A stretch of 64,000 nt of DNA. Source: Certhia americana. Lineage: Eukaryota; Chordata; Aves; Passeriformes; Certhiidae. The DNA lies in assembly GCA_018697195.1 (NCBI GenBank), contig CM031878.1, positions 70,224,030 through 70,288,029 on the forward strand. The letters are read 5' to 3'. Shown piece after piece: positions 53,343-64,000 of this stretch (position 1 is the first letter of the stretch; each line of letters starts with the position of its first letter). Position numbers and translations under genes: made by a program. The notes under the pieces are model-generated. The model saw only the letters and a program-made list of their open reading frames with translations, was not told the origin of the DNA and made no database searches.

Positions 53343-53800
53343 ACTTAACCTTAGCATCACTTAAACTTAACAGAACTTAAAATTAACATTACTTAAACTT
53401 AACTTCACTTGACCTTAACAAAACTTAAACCTAACAGAACTTAACCTTAACAGAACTTAACCTTAACAGAACTTAAATTTAACAAAACTTAACCTTAACA
53501 GAACTTGAAATCAACAGAACTTACATGTAACATCACTTAAATTTAACACTTAAACTTAACATAACTTAAATTAACAGAACCTAACCTTAACAGAACTTAA
53601 CTGACTTTAAAATCAACAGAACTTAAGCCTAACATCACTTAAATTTAACATTTAACAGAACTTCACTTAAGCTTAATAACACTTAAATTTAACAGAAATG
53701 AAACTTAAACCTAACACTTAAACCTAGCACTTAAACCTAACAGCACTTAACAGAACCTAAACTTAACAGCATTTAACAGTAATTAACACTTAATGGGACA
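53343..53800. repeat. 16-bp minisatellite
   Basis: Around 25 tandem copies of a unit close to ACTTAAACTTAACAGA. The first twelve or so keep an exact 16-bp register; later copies contain partial units and insertions. Variation is concentrated at positions 7-9 and the last two bases of the unit. Confidence 0.95.
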
Positions 53801-54284
53801 TAATACATAATTAACACTTAACTCTTAATAGATAATTTAACTGAAACTACTTAGCAATGTATTCATATAGAATTTATAATAACTTACTTACAGGCCTAAC
53901 TCTAAAATACTTAAGCTAGAACAACCTTCCTCCTGTATCTGCTCCAGCATTTTCACACTTGCATGCACACAAATATAAAAAGTATGCTCAAAATCTGTGA
54001 AATTTTCACATCTCTGAAAAAGTCCTTTTGAATTCAGTGAAGTAGTCACTTTGGATGCCTTTGCATCTTTTCAGTGGGCTCAGGGTTGAACCATGAGGGG
54101 TGGGGATAGGAGCTCAGAAATCATCATTGTCGTTTGGTGATTGTCCTCCAAATTTGGTAAGCTTGAGTGTTCTCTGACTCTGAGGACCCACTCAGGGAGG
54201 TGCTGATCACAGCCCCCTGTGGTCCAGTCCCTGTGCAGAGCTCAAAGGGTCTCACTTCAGACCACTGTTAATAATGTTACAGGA
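53801..54284. other. Intergenic DNA, nothing recognised
   Basis: Sequence between the minisatellite and an LTR-like fragment. No gene was identified. Confidence 0.4.
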
Positions 54285-54475
54285 GAGTGGACTTTAGTCA
54301 GAGTAATTTTCCATCCTGACCTCAATTCAGGTCAGTAACTTCCTTCGAAAGCTCAGTAATAAAAACGTCCCATTTGGGTTTGTTTTTTTTTCAGAAAAAT
54401 GTTTCCTAGGCTGTTTGTTAAAAAACTGGAGCTTTTTATACAGTAGCAGTTCATACGAACAGTCTGGTCACCTCT
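54285..54475 (-). mobile_element. LTR-like fragment related to the LTR near 62.3 kb
   Basis: Shares the order of short blocks with 62163-62350, same strand: GTTTCCTAGGCTGTTTGTTAAAAAAC here against GTTTCCAAGGCTGTTAGTTAAAAAAC there, and similar CAGGTCAGTAACTTCCTTCGAAAG against CAAGTTGGTAACTTTCTTTGAAAG. Identity is roughly 70% by eye. It may be the U3 remnant of the 3' LTR of the degraded provirus, or another member of the family. Confidence 0.4.
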
Positions 54476-55589
54476 TGCCTCTACACCTATAAACAAAGAT
54501 GCATCATACTCCAGTTTTAAAGTAATGGAAATTCTTGATCAGGTTACCTGAATAATAGTTTTTTTAAAGATTGTTTTGAACATGATAATAAAATAATATT
54601 ATAAGTGCCTGTGTCTGTGCCACAGCAGTATGTGCCTAGCTAGTATACACATTCTGACATATAGAACTATGTTCAACAATATGAATAATGTAACATAAAT
54701 CATAAAAACGACAATAAAGTGCACCATCATGTCTAGAATTACTGTTGCAGTTGATGACTACCTAAACCAAATGTCCCACTAATGATGCTCTTTGTTTTTC
54801 ATCAGTCTTTTCAAGATTATTTCTGTGCTATATATCATTTCTGTACTGTGTATCCCTTCTATACCATGATGAGTAGTGATTAGGGTTCTGTGTCCATTGC
54901 TTCGGATTCATTCCAGCAGTTGACACAGGTCATCTTGCTGCAGTAATTTTTTCACTAGTGCTCTGTTCATTCCAAAGGGTTTGGGCAGTAAATCGCAGTA
55001 GTATGTGTAGGTAGATTGTGGTAATTCCTGTGTTGTGACAGGAACTGGGTAATTAAAGTCACATCAACTGATTTCGAGTGCTTATTTCTATAAGCCTAAT
55101 GAGCATTTGTCAGATCAAAGTCCAGCCTATATAGTTAGAAAGGCATATTTGACATTTCTGCAGTGGAAAAGATATTCATGTGGAAAAAACGCTTAATCAG
55201 ATAAATTTTTGGTGTACACACAGTAACGTGTTCAACTGGATGAGTGCTGCCTGCAAGGAGGTAAATAAATTGCAGGCAGCACCAGATGTGTATGTAAAAG
55301 CATGGGTTCTCTTCTTAGAACTGTTTCTTGCCAAAATGGTGCAGAGACTCCCTCCATTATCAGGGAGGGAGTCTCTTGTTCAATTTACACAAGAACATAG
55401 ATTTTGCACATTTTGCTAGTCAAGATGTTTGTGTCTGGGCAGATGTGGTGTTGTTTCAGCATAACTAGTTACCACCAGTTTATCTGACAGAGGAACATGT
55501 CTGCTGAGTCCAATATTAAAAAAAGTGGACAGCTACTAAAATTTTGAAAACATCTGTATGAATGGCTGCCTTCAGACTACTCTAATTCT
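54476..55589. other. Intergenic DNA, nothing recognised
   Basis: AT-rich, with no convincing coding sequence or repeat family. Confidence 0.4.
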
Positions 55590-56835
55590 GCTCCTTTTAA
55601 TCCTTGTACATCCTCCAACAAGCCCTCTGGGACCTGTAGAGTGAAACCAGAGGTTTGCTGGGGTTGCTCTGGAGGGCCCAAGAGTGGCTCTGGGAGCAGG
55701 AGTGGGAGACCATGAACAAAGAGCTGAGGCAGTGGCTGGAGGGGCTCCAGAGTGAGCAGCAGGGGCAGGGATGTCAGAGTAACAACCTCAATCTCTAGGT
55801 GGGCTCCATGGAGTTGGAGCAGTTGAAATTTCAGACGGAGCTGGGGCAGAGTCAGTGTAAGACTGAGGTTTTGGCAGATGAAAAGTGGTGGCTGCAGGCA
55901 GAGGAGCAGTGGTGGTGGAAGCATGGAGAGGCCAAAGACTGAGAGTGGATGCTGAAGGAGCAGCCGGAAATCACAAACGCCCACCTGAGCCAGATAAAAG
56001 AGCACCTGTGGGTTCATGTGGACCACATGACCAAGCTCTGGGACTTGGAAATATCCCAGAAAGACCTCCTGAAGAGAGTAGCAATTCCACAAGCCAGGAC
56101 CTCAAGAGGAATATCCCTGTATTCTGCTGCCAGTGGTTCCAAAGGAGTCAGACTGTCAGTAGGGGCTGCAGCACCTGCACTTCACCCTTCAGAAGCCTGG
56201 GGCACTAGCGCAGAAGTGGCCCAAAGGCATCCCTCGTGGGTTGGGACTGCAGTCCAGAGCTCCACTGCAACTTCAGCTTCAATGTGTTCCCACCCAGAGC
56301 TTACCAGAGGAAATATTCCAGGAGATTCAGCTGCTCATCCAGGCAACCCTGGACAGATACACATCTTCACCTAAGGCCAATGGGAAGTCTTTTCTTCCAT
56401 TTACCTGTAAATCTGCAACAAACCTCAGTGGCATATGATGTTGGGAAAGGGGGATCGTGGAATGCAACTGAAAATCTGACAGACTGGCCTGGGCAGCAAC
56501 AAGCTCCATGTACACAACATCATCTGGATGTCCATGATGCAGAAGGAGAAGGTGCTGGATCTGCTGCAAAGCACATGTATCAGGCTTAACAACTGCTCAT
56601 GCCACAGCTGCTCCACGTGTCAGCTGAGTGTCTATGGAGAACACAGTGCACCTGATATGCCCAGCAATGTTCCCTGGCTCTGGTGCACCTGACAGGATCA
56701 GAGAGCCTTGACAAAACAGCATCTGGTGGGAACTGGCTCCAGGAAAATCAACCCACAAACTCCAGCATCAGCATCCTAAGGCCCAACACTGTCGCCTTCT
56801 ACAATTAAGAGGAAAAAAAAAAAAGAAAAAAAGAA
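55590..56835 (+). pseudogene. Probable processed pseudogene of a coiled-coil protein
   Basis: One plus-strand frame runs from about 55680 to 56374. It is broken by an in-frame TAG near 55796 and a TGA near 55938. The translation is rich in Glu, Gln, Leu, Lys and Trp, with coiled-coil segments such as QEWETMNKELRQWLEGLQSE and ELEQLKFQTELGQSQCKTEV. A frameshift then leads to a second segment (LPEEIFQEIQLLIQATLDRY). Further coding-like text (LHVHNIIWMSMMQKEKVLDL) continues in another frame to about 56600. There are no introns, and the block ends in an A-rich tract at 56811-56835. This fits retrotransposition of an mRNA followed by decay. I do not recognise the parent gene. An old transposable-element coding region is the main alternative. 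Confidence 0.5.
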
Positions 56836-57499
56836 CATTCCTCACTGGGACAGCAAATTAATTGGATCCCTACACTAAAAAAAAAACCACCCATGGTTCA
56901 AATTTTGATATGGATTTGGTGATCCCTGGAAATGGAAAAAGAAGTGAGAGAGGGAGAGGGAGAGGGACAGAAGAATAGAGGAACAAATGCAGTCTATAAG
57001 CTGTCTCTAAACATTGGGATTAATCTATAATTCTATACAATTTGCAAACCAATTACCAAAACGAAAAGCAGAATGATTAACATTAAAAAAACAAGCTAAA
57101 GGTGCAACATTTTGTTAAAAATCCTCACTGCTGTTGGCAATGACTCAAATAAAATGTCCCACCAGTGATATTCCCCATCTAACTCCACGTGTTCCATCAC
57201 GCATCGTGATGAACAGAATCAGGTTTTTTCCTCTGTCTTGTGCTTGCTTCAACAGCTGTCTCAGGCTGTAATGCTTCTTTACCAATATGAGGTACATGCC
57301 AACAGGAACAGGTTGTTAGGCTGGCAACAGGATATAGTCAGATTTCAGCAAATGGTAAGAAGTAACTGGACATCAATAATTAAAACTGTGGCACTTAATT
57401 TGAACTAGTTTACGAACACAAATGTTAGATTGATTACTCGTATCTACAATAAGGTTGTCTACAAGTACAAAATCACAAGGGGTTCTCATTCAGGATGAA
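56836..57499. other. Intergenic DNA with a short (GAGAGG)n run
   Basis: Contains a GAGAGG-type purine repeat near 56945-56970. Otherwise nothing was recognised. Confidence 0.4.
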
Positions 57500-60400
57500 T
57501 TCTCGTCCATTCCATCATTTCATTCCATTCTCTCTGCTCCAGGGGATAGAATATACCTTCGCTGTGATTTAATCCTGGCACAATGATTTGGCATATGGTA
57601 TATACCAAAGGAATATCTCTTGCTAAAACAAAAACCATGGCTTCACTGTTAGTGAAATCTAAAGTGAAATTGACTAGTTACCACCAACAGTGGAATTTCT
57701 TTCCAAATTTAGATGGGTTATTCAAGGTTACCTTTTGAATTTCAGGGGACAAATTGCTTTGAACTCCTTTATGATTGCTGCCACAATAAACTGGACCCAT
57801 AGCTGATAAATATCTGTGGGGTAGAATGCACTATGGGTACCATACTTCTTAGCATAAATAAAACAAATGAGGGTCTCCTCTGTGGGTTAAGTGCCTGCTC
57901 ATGTGTGAAGCAAATTTTGTCCATGCTTACAATAATTGCACCTGCAAGGAGAATAAGCTGTCCTTCAATGGTCAACCTGATCTTCAGTAGGGATGTGCTG
58001 ACATCATTCCTAGGAAGAGAAAACAACACAAGCCTCAGCCAAGTTTGTTTAATGACACAAGTCCTTTTCCCCACTCAGAATATGTTTTGTCTCTTTAAAC
58101 CAATTGAATTGAATAGTAAAGATCTCTCTGGTCCATCAGTACCAGTTAGGCCTTGTCATCCGTCAGGTGGAAAATCTTGTCTTCTACTTCACAAAGTGCT
58201 TCCTGCACTGCTGTTCCTGCTTCACTCATCTTTTCTGGGGCTCAGGGTGGTCTCCTGCAATTAGAGTTGTCCTCCACAAGCAGGTTGCTCTCTGAATTTG
58301 AGTTACCAATTCTGCAAAACATCACAGCAGTGATTAAAGTATTGGTATTCAATTTTCTGTAGTAAACCCACAAGCCACAACTGTCAGTCCTACTTTTTCA
58401 CCAGCCAAACAGGAGAATTAGAAGGGGCCTGTGACTGAGTGATAGTACCTCTTTCCTCCAAGCCTATTACCATGTTGGAAGCACATCTGCATGCTTTGTG
58501 GCTGTTTAATTGGCAATATTGGGTACCTCAGCTGTTAGTGGCACCAAATCAGCCAGAACTTCAGAAATCCCACCTTGCTTCACAACAAACCTCCAGGACT
58601 GACATCAGCAATCCTTGGATCAGAGAGTGCAGGCACCGCATGGAGCAAGCACATTGCAGTCCCTGAATTTCTTTTGGGGTTGGGGGTAATGTTTGAACCA
58701 AAGTACCACATTTGCCATCCAGCAAACACCAGGTTCTATAGTTCAGAACCAAATTTACATTGTGATCTTTTATTGCAAATAGTCAGCATATTTCTTACAC
58801 AGGAGCAATAAATTAAGCTTAGCAGCTTAGCGGATAACACTTGCTCTGTTTACTTTGGTGTTTTTAACTCTTTGTCATCTGGGTCACAGACTCAGCTTCT
58901 TGGTATCTCACTGTGTCAATATTGAACATTAGAGCCTCTGTTTCTATTAGAAATTTTACTAATTGTTAAGGATGGATTAATCTGAATGTTTGACTCCTTA
59001 TTATGTATTCTTTGATAGAATTCCACTTGCTGGATTTCAATATCACTTAGTTTGAGGACATAATGTCCTGGCAAATCAATCACCTGAACTGAAATTTGTA
59101 CAATGCTGGGTGAATTGGGAACTTGCTAAAGCATCACTTTACCTTTTCTTCCAGTATTTTGGTTTTTTCTTCCTTTGTTCCTTCAACAGTTTCTGCAGCT
59201 GCTCAAATTTCAATGACAGTAATAATTCAGCTGCTTTCCTCCCCTCTAGTTCCTCTCTCAGATCTTGTTTCTTTCTTCTATGGTTATCCAAATTCCCCAA
59301 TAATTATCTTTCCTTACAGTCTGCCAAAGCAAGTAGAATCCTAAAATGATTATTCTCAGTCATAAGTTTATCAGCTTGTATTCTCAGCCTATCTCCTGTC
59401 TCTCTCTCAGAAGCCAGTGATGTCTTTAATATCTCATTTTCTGTCACTTTTATTTTATACCGAGACAGCAGAAATGTTTCCAACAGCTGTTTACCTGTTC
59501 ACTTATTAAGGACAGCAAGAAGTAATTTCCCAGCTCCAAATTAACACCACCAGTCTAAGGAGCCATAAGAATGATAGGTCTCTCAGGACACTGTGGAGCT
59601 CTAATTCCTGTGTCATCCTTTTTATCCCACCTCTGGCAAGGGAATGCAACTGTCCTTTTCCCCAGGCAGTGGAGATACACTTTCTCAAGAACAGCAGCAG
59701 ATAGTTCATCCAATACTCTGGAGGAATTCCCTTCTGCAAACCTTCCACACACAACACATTCCGTTGGACACTAGGACCCTGCTGCTCCTGTTTGGGCGGC
59801 CCACATTCCTGCTGCAATTCCAATCTCCTGATTGCTGTTGCTGTAGCTAACCGGCTCCTAAACTATCTCCCCCCCACATTAAGCGTCCTCCCTGATTCTC
59901 TTGTCCACCTCTCTGTGAGGTTAACCCCCACCTCAAATGGTCCTATAACTGTACCACAAAGTGTTTTACCCATCCGTCAAACACCTCCAATCACATCAAA
60001 CGTCATAGTTGGATTGGCAGCCAGTGACACAGCTGAGGGCTGCCCCAGAACCAACCACCTGTCAGTCATCAATTGCAAACCTGCTGCCTCCTGTGCACTC
60101 TCCATCACATGTTCTGCAGCTGGGGTCTCTATCCCAACCTGCATCACCCCTCTCTAAAGGATCCAAACCTCCTGCCCAATACCACTGAGTTAAGGACCAC
60201 AGCTCTTTCTAGTCAGCCACCATGAAAAACACTCCTGTCCCCCTCGGGCCTCTGCCTCAGAAAACCTGATTCAATCAATTCCATCACTCTCCAAATACAT
60301 TCAGTTTCAGATTCCTGTGAGAGTCCGCCATCCTTTTCCTGGAACTTTGCTATCTTGGCCACTGTAAGGAGCACAGTTTCAGTAACAGTTGTCTGGTGCT

Positions 60401-61150
60401 GACCATCACTAAACATTTCTAAATCCTGACATTCCTCCCGATATTTTCTTCCTCTCACACACATCCTGAAGCTCTGCCTAAAGCCTGCTATTATGGCCAC
60501 GTTCAGCAGTGAGGAATGGCTCTGCCTGAAGCATGCTCTCCTTTCCACGATTGTGCTTGGCAATGAGTAGCTCCTTCGCTTGCATGTTAGCATACCTATG
60601 TTTTTGGGCAGTGGTTAAAGCTGCTTCCAAAAGTGCACCCAAAATGCTTTAGCTTTCCCCTTCGATAAACTTAACACCACACTTATTTGTTTAAATGCAG
60701 CCTCAGCGTTATACCAATCTCCATCTGCCTGTTCTCTTAGCTTCAGCAAAATCAGGGAGCAATCAAGCACTTATTGGACAGTCTTGGTTTACTGCTTAAT
60801 TTACAGCTGCTCCGATCCCTTCTGGCTGTTAACTACAACTTTGCAGCACTCTCTACCCAGAAATCACAGGTGGAGGGGTAATATCCCAAAGGGACTCCTT
60901 CAACAACAGCATAGCATCCCTGATGACCCACCCTCAAGGAGAAGGAGCCCCTAAGAGTTGTAAATGCCTGTTGGTTGAAAGGAACAGCAAAAGTTGGAGG
61001 GTCCACAAACAATTATGATTACACACTTGGCATGGAAATTGGTATGTTAGTCCCTGACCTACTATATAAGCACATAGCAGTGGATTTTAGATAAAGGGGT
61101 AGGGTGAAAGGGAAGAGAGAAATTGAAGAGAGAGGGACACATTAAAGCGA
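57500..61150 (-). mobile_element. Degraded endogenous-retrovirus internal region
   Basis: Minus-strand translation between about 60600 and 60100 gives a gag-polyprotein-like stretch. It has an ESETE...WRV segment near 60290 and, in another frame, WAGGLDPLERGD near 60142-60177. This resembles the capsid-region motif of avian endogenous retroviruses. The stretch is interrupted by frameshifts between these segments and by a stop between them. Downstream, 60100-57500 is probably the rest of the provirus, with an env-like hint at 58752-58561, but pol motifs could not be recognised. It sits 3' of an LTR on the same strand. It has no intact viral gene and cannot encode functional products. Confidence 0.55.
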
Positions 61151-61157
61151 GCAAAAG

Positions 61158-61258
61158 AGAAAGAAAAGGAAAAGAAATAGGGGAAAAAAGAGAGATATTA
61201 AAAAGAGAGGTAAAAAAAGAAAAGAAAAGAAAAAAAAAAAAAAGAAAAGAAAAGAAAA
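61158..61258. repeat. (AAAAG)n-type purine tract, left of the gap
   Basis: Imperfect AAAAG/GAAAA units running into the N run. It is the start of the tract that continues after the gap. Confidence 0.95.
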
Positions 61259-61358
61259 NNNNNNNNNNNNNNNNNNNNNNNNNNNNNNNNNNNNNNNNNN
61301 NNNNNNNNNNNNNNNNNNNNNNNNNNNNNNNNNNNNNNNNNNNNNNNNNNNNNNNNNN
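61259..61358. other. Assembly gap (100 N)
   Basis: Exactly 100 N, the conventional placeholder for a gap of unknown size, inside an AAAAG microsatellite. The true repeat length is unknown. Confidence 1.
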
Positions 61359-61510
61359 AATAAAAAAAGAAAAGAAAAGAAAAGAAAAGAAAAGAAAAGA
61401 AAAGAAAAGAAAAGAAAAGAAAAGAAAAGAAAAGAAAAGAAAAGAAAAGAAAAGAAAAGAAAAGAAAAGAAAAGAAAAGAAAAGAAAAGGAGAAAGAGGA
61501 AAGTAAAAAA
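61359..61510. repeat. (AAAAG)n pentanucleotide microsatellite
   Basis: About 24 perfect AAAAG units at 61370-61490, then degenerate purine sequence. On the minus strand this is a CTTTT tract just downstream of the LTR. Confidence 0.98.
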
Positions 61511-61544
61511 AAGAAAAGTAGAAGAAAAGACAGAAAAAGAGAGA

Positions 61545-62350
61545 GAAAAGGACATTACCAGCCCTGGTTCCAGCGTCGATCCCAATGATGGGACATCGAT
61601 CCTGATCCCAGCACTGATCCAACTGATGAGATGCTGATCGTGGTTTCAGAGTTGATGCAGCTGTGTTGTTTGGGTTGATGAGATGTCGATGGCTCTGAGG
61701 ATGCTGCCTGGGCTTTTATGGGCAGGTTTCACCACCCCAAAGATGGGTTGGTCGCTTTCCATGTAAATTAGTTCTCATGCGCAGTCTGTTCTTTCAGACC
61801 TTTCTGGAAATGGGTTGGAGGGCTCTGGGGGTCTTGGGTGATCTTAATCCCACCCTACAGTCCATTCCCACTTCCTGTCACTCATTCCTGCGCTTGCGCT
61901 GTGCTGTGTTTGTCACAGAAAAATGCCCTATCTCTTAGCCCCCCTTTCCCAGCCAAAACTTGATCTTTCTCATGGCCATGTTAATATCAACAATCCTTGG
62001 TTATTACCAACAATTCTTGTCTGTTATTGCCAACAGTCCTTGGTTTCCTCCACAGCCATCTGGTTACTGGTGTTTGAGACATACACATTACCCCTCTTAT
62101 CCTCAGGGAATTGAAAACTCAAAAAGATATCACTTTGGACCCTCATTTAGAGGGTCCCAAAAGAGTGGGCTTTAGTTATGGCAGTTTCTACCCTGGCTAC
62201 AACTCAAGTTGGTAACTTTCTTTGAAAGTTCCATAACAAAAATTTAATTCCACTTAGGTTGTTATTCAGGCAAGAAAAATAAGTTTCCAAGGCTGTTAGT
62301 TAAAAAACAGTTCCCCCTTAGACACCTGGTAGTTCCTGGGAACAGACAGT
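61545..62350 (-). mobile_element. LTR of the degraded provirus
   Basis: Minus-strand reading shows U3-like sequence, a TATA-like box in CCCATAAAAGCCCAGG near 61709-61724, and a start-site region with repeated GATCAGCATC/GATCGATGTC words. It then passes into the pyrimidine tract and the gag-like region. The U3 end near 62350 is supported only by its similarity to 54285-54475. Boundaries are approximate and no target-site duplication was identified. Confidence 0.5.
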
Positions 62351-64000
62351 GTTTCTGATAAGCTTAAGAGAGGCTTAGTCTAACTGCAGTTTGTCAAGGC
62401 CAAAACTTAATGAGCACTGCTCAGTGTACAGCCACGGGAGGGGGAGAGAGATGCATTCCCACAATCCATCCATAGACAATTTCCATGGGTACACAAACAC
62501 TATGGAAAAGGAGATCTAAAGAGACAACACATTAACATAGCTTGGGATTTTCCTTCCTATTACATCCACACTGTCTATGTATCCAAGTACCTAGGTTATT
62601 GTATGAACTAAAAAACAGCTTTAAGGTCATGATACTTAATCCAAATGATCTTTAAAAACATTCAGTTTATGACTCAGACACACAGCAGCTTTATGTGGTA
62701 AGTGCTGACACAAAGAATGCTCTGGGTTAAGAGCCAGAAAAATCTTCTGCTTTCAGTTCACCAAAAAAAACCCCAAAACCAAAACAAAACCAAAAAAACC
62801 CAAACAAACAAAAAAACCAAAAAAAATCCTCAAAAAAACCCTACCAGTGACATGTTCTAGAACTTATTTCAAAGTTAATTCTTTAACATAACAATGAAGT
62901 GAAAAATCCACAATCTCATAATTTCCTAAATTTTTAAAAACTGCTCTGCTGAATGATAATAAATAATTTCCAACCTTGTGACACACAGTAACCTGAAAAA
63001 AGGTTTCAAATTTCATGAGACTGCAGAGACATCTTTCCGTGAGAATAGGTGCACTGCAAGTAAAGGTGTTCCTGAAACAGGTATTAATTGGCATGGTCAG
63101 TGACGATACCCAGATATACTAGCATACGTTTTCAAAATAATTGACATTATACTGATGCTTTGACATAAAATGTATGATGAAAAAATGACCAGAGACTGGA
63201 GACTATCCTCCAACACTCTTCAATTCACCCACTGCAGATTGAAGCATTTGCCCTTCTACCAATACTTATGCAGTAGAATATGCCTTTCCTGGTATCCATA
63301 TTGATTCGTTAATATGAGAAAAAGCACACCCCCTCCAAAAAAAAAATAAAATCAAAACCCCCAAAACCACTAAAAATAAGTGCAACAATATTCCTGAACA
63401 TGTGCAATATTGCAGTTTTCATTTCAGTTAATGTGTTTCACACAAGAAATCAAAGCAATCTTGCTGACTTGCTCTCTTAATAAAATGCCACCACATTTTA
63501 CCAGCTGCTGGCGTTCTAAAGGCAAATGTTTGTTGTTATCTAAAATTACTTTAAACATCAATAAAACAAACAGACGGGAATGTGACTGCTGTGAATTACT
63601 CTTGATCACAGGGACCACAAATGCTCATATACACTTGGAGACTTGTCTGCTGCACCACTTCCCAGCTTCAGCTTATAGGCTCTTTATGTTTCCTTTTAAG
63701 GTCTTTCGTCTAAGACAGACCAAAGCCAAGGGGAAACCTGCTATCAGCTTCAAAGGTCATTAAATGAAATCTGATTTTGGTCCAGTGCAAGTAATTTGGC
63801 AGCAGATGCCATATTGCAAAAGGATAAAATACTCATGCACTGGTTTCATCTTAACTGTGCAGAATCTGAGAGGAAAGCTTTTTTTGATGCTGAACAATGC
63901 AAGATTGATTTTCACTCACCGCCTTCCAAACACCAAATTCAACAAACACCCACCCTTGTGGGACATGCAGAACCATGTCCCACAAAGGAGCAGCACAGTT
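62351..64000. other. Intergenic DNA, no gene recognised
   Basis: It includes an A/C-rich low-complexity tract at 62761-62846. A 117-codon plus-strand frame at 63410-63763 has no recognisable domain or splice context. The last 600 bases have the complex, repeat-poor look of possible conserved non-coding DNA. Confidence 0.4.

Noticed and set aside
53343..53800. CRISPR-like regular repeat array
   Set aside because: Units are contiguous with no spacers and the DNA is clearly vertebrate. It is a minisatellite.
58561..58752. Minus-strand frame suggestive of a retroviral envelope transmembrane region
   Set aside because: The resemblance is weak and rests on a few residues. It is mentioned only as a hint within the provirus entry, not called as a gene.

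Overview
The window looks like nuclear DNA from a bird, most likely a passerine. The evidence is repeated CR1 LINE fragments (mostly 3' ends), several avian-type endogenous-retrovirus LTRs, AT-rich intergenic DNA with two compact CpG islands, and one clear vertebrate gene. No bacterial, organellar or exogenous-virus features were seen. From general knowledge of synteny (human 5q15 corresponds largely to the avian Z chromosome), the locus may be Z-linked; this is inference.

The only confident protein-coding gene is RFESD, a small Rieske [2Fe-2S] protein, on the minus strand at about 9.9-11.7 kb. Three exons encode a 156-residue soluble form, and one of them is a 35-nt microexon that finishes the first cluster-binding CxH motif. 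A phase-compatible upstream exon would add an N-terminal transmembrane segment. A CpG island at 12.9-13.5 kb with a YY1-like site upstream is the likely promoter. A second CpG island at 27.3-27.8 kb has a good minus-strand splice donor and ZNF143-like motifs, but I could not assign a gene to it.

Layout: 0-9 kb holds an LTR, a CR1 copy with a pentanucleotide tail, a second LTR and a CR1 3' end. 9.9-13.6 kb is RFESD and its promoter. 17.0-24.5 kb is a roughly 2.9 kb block present twice in tandem around an assembly gap and CCTTT-type tracts; the dense small indels suggest an assembly artefact rather than a real duplication. 24.6-25.1 kb and 35.9-37.5 kb form inverted repeat arms that also share a CR1-containing segment. 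40.5-45.4 kb holds three more LTRs. 47-50.6 kb has CR1 fragments. 53.3-53.8 kb is a 16-bp minisatellite. 55.6-56.8 kb is a decayed coiled-coil-coding sequence ending in an A-rich tract, read as a processed pseudogene. 57.5-62.4 kb is a badly degraded minus-strand provirus with a gag-like remnant, a second assembly gap and an LTR. The rest is intergenic DNA without a supportable gene.

No new multi-gene system is evident. The observations most worth following are the membrane-anchored RFESD exon, the microsatellite that serves as an RFESD splice-acceptor tract, the probable false duplication, the inverted repeat, the orphan CpG-island promoter and the 16-bp minisatellite.
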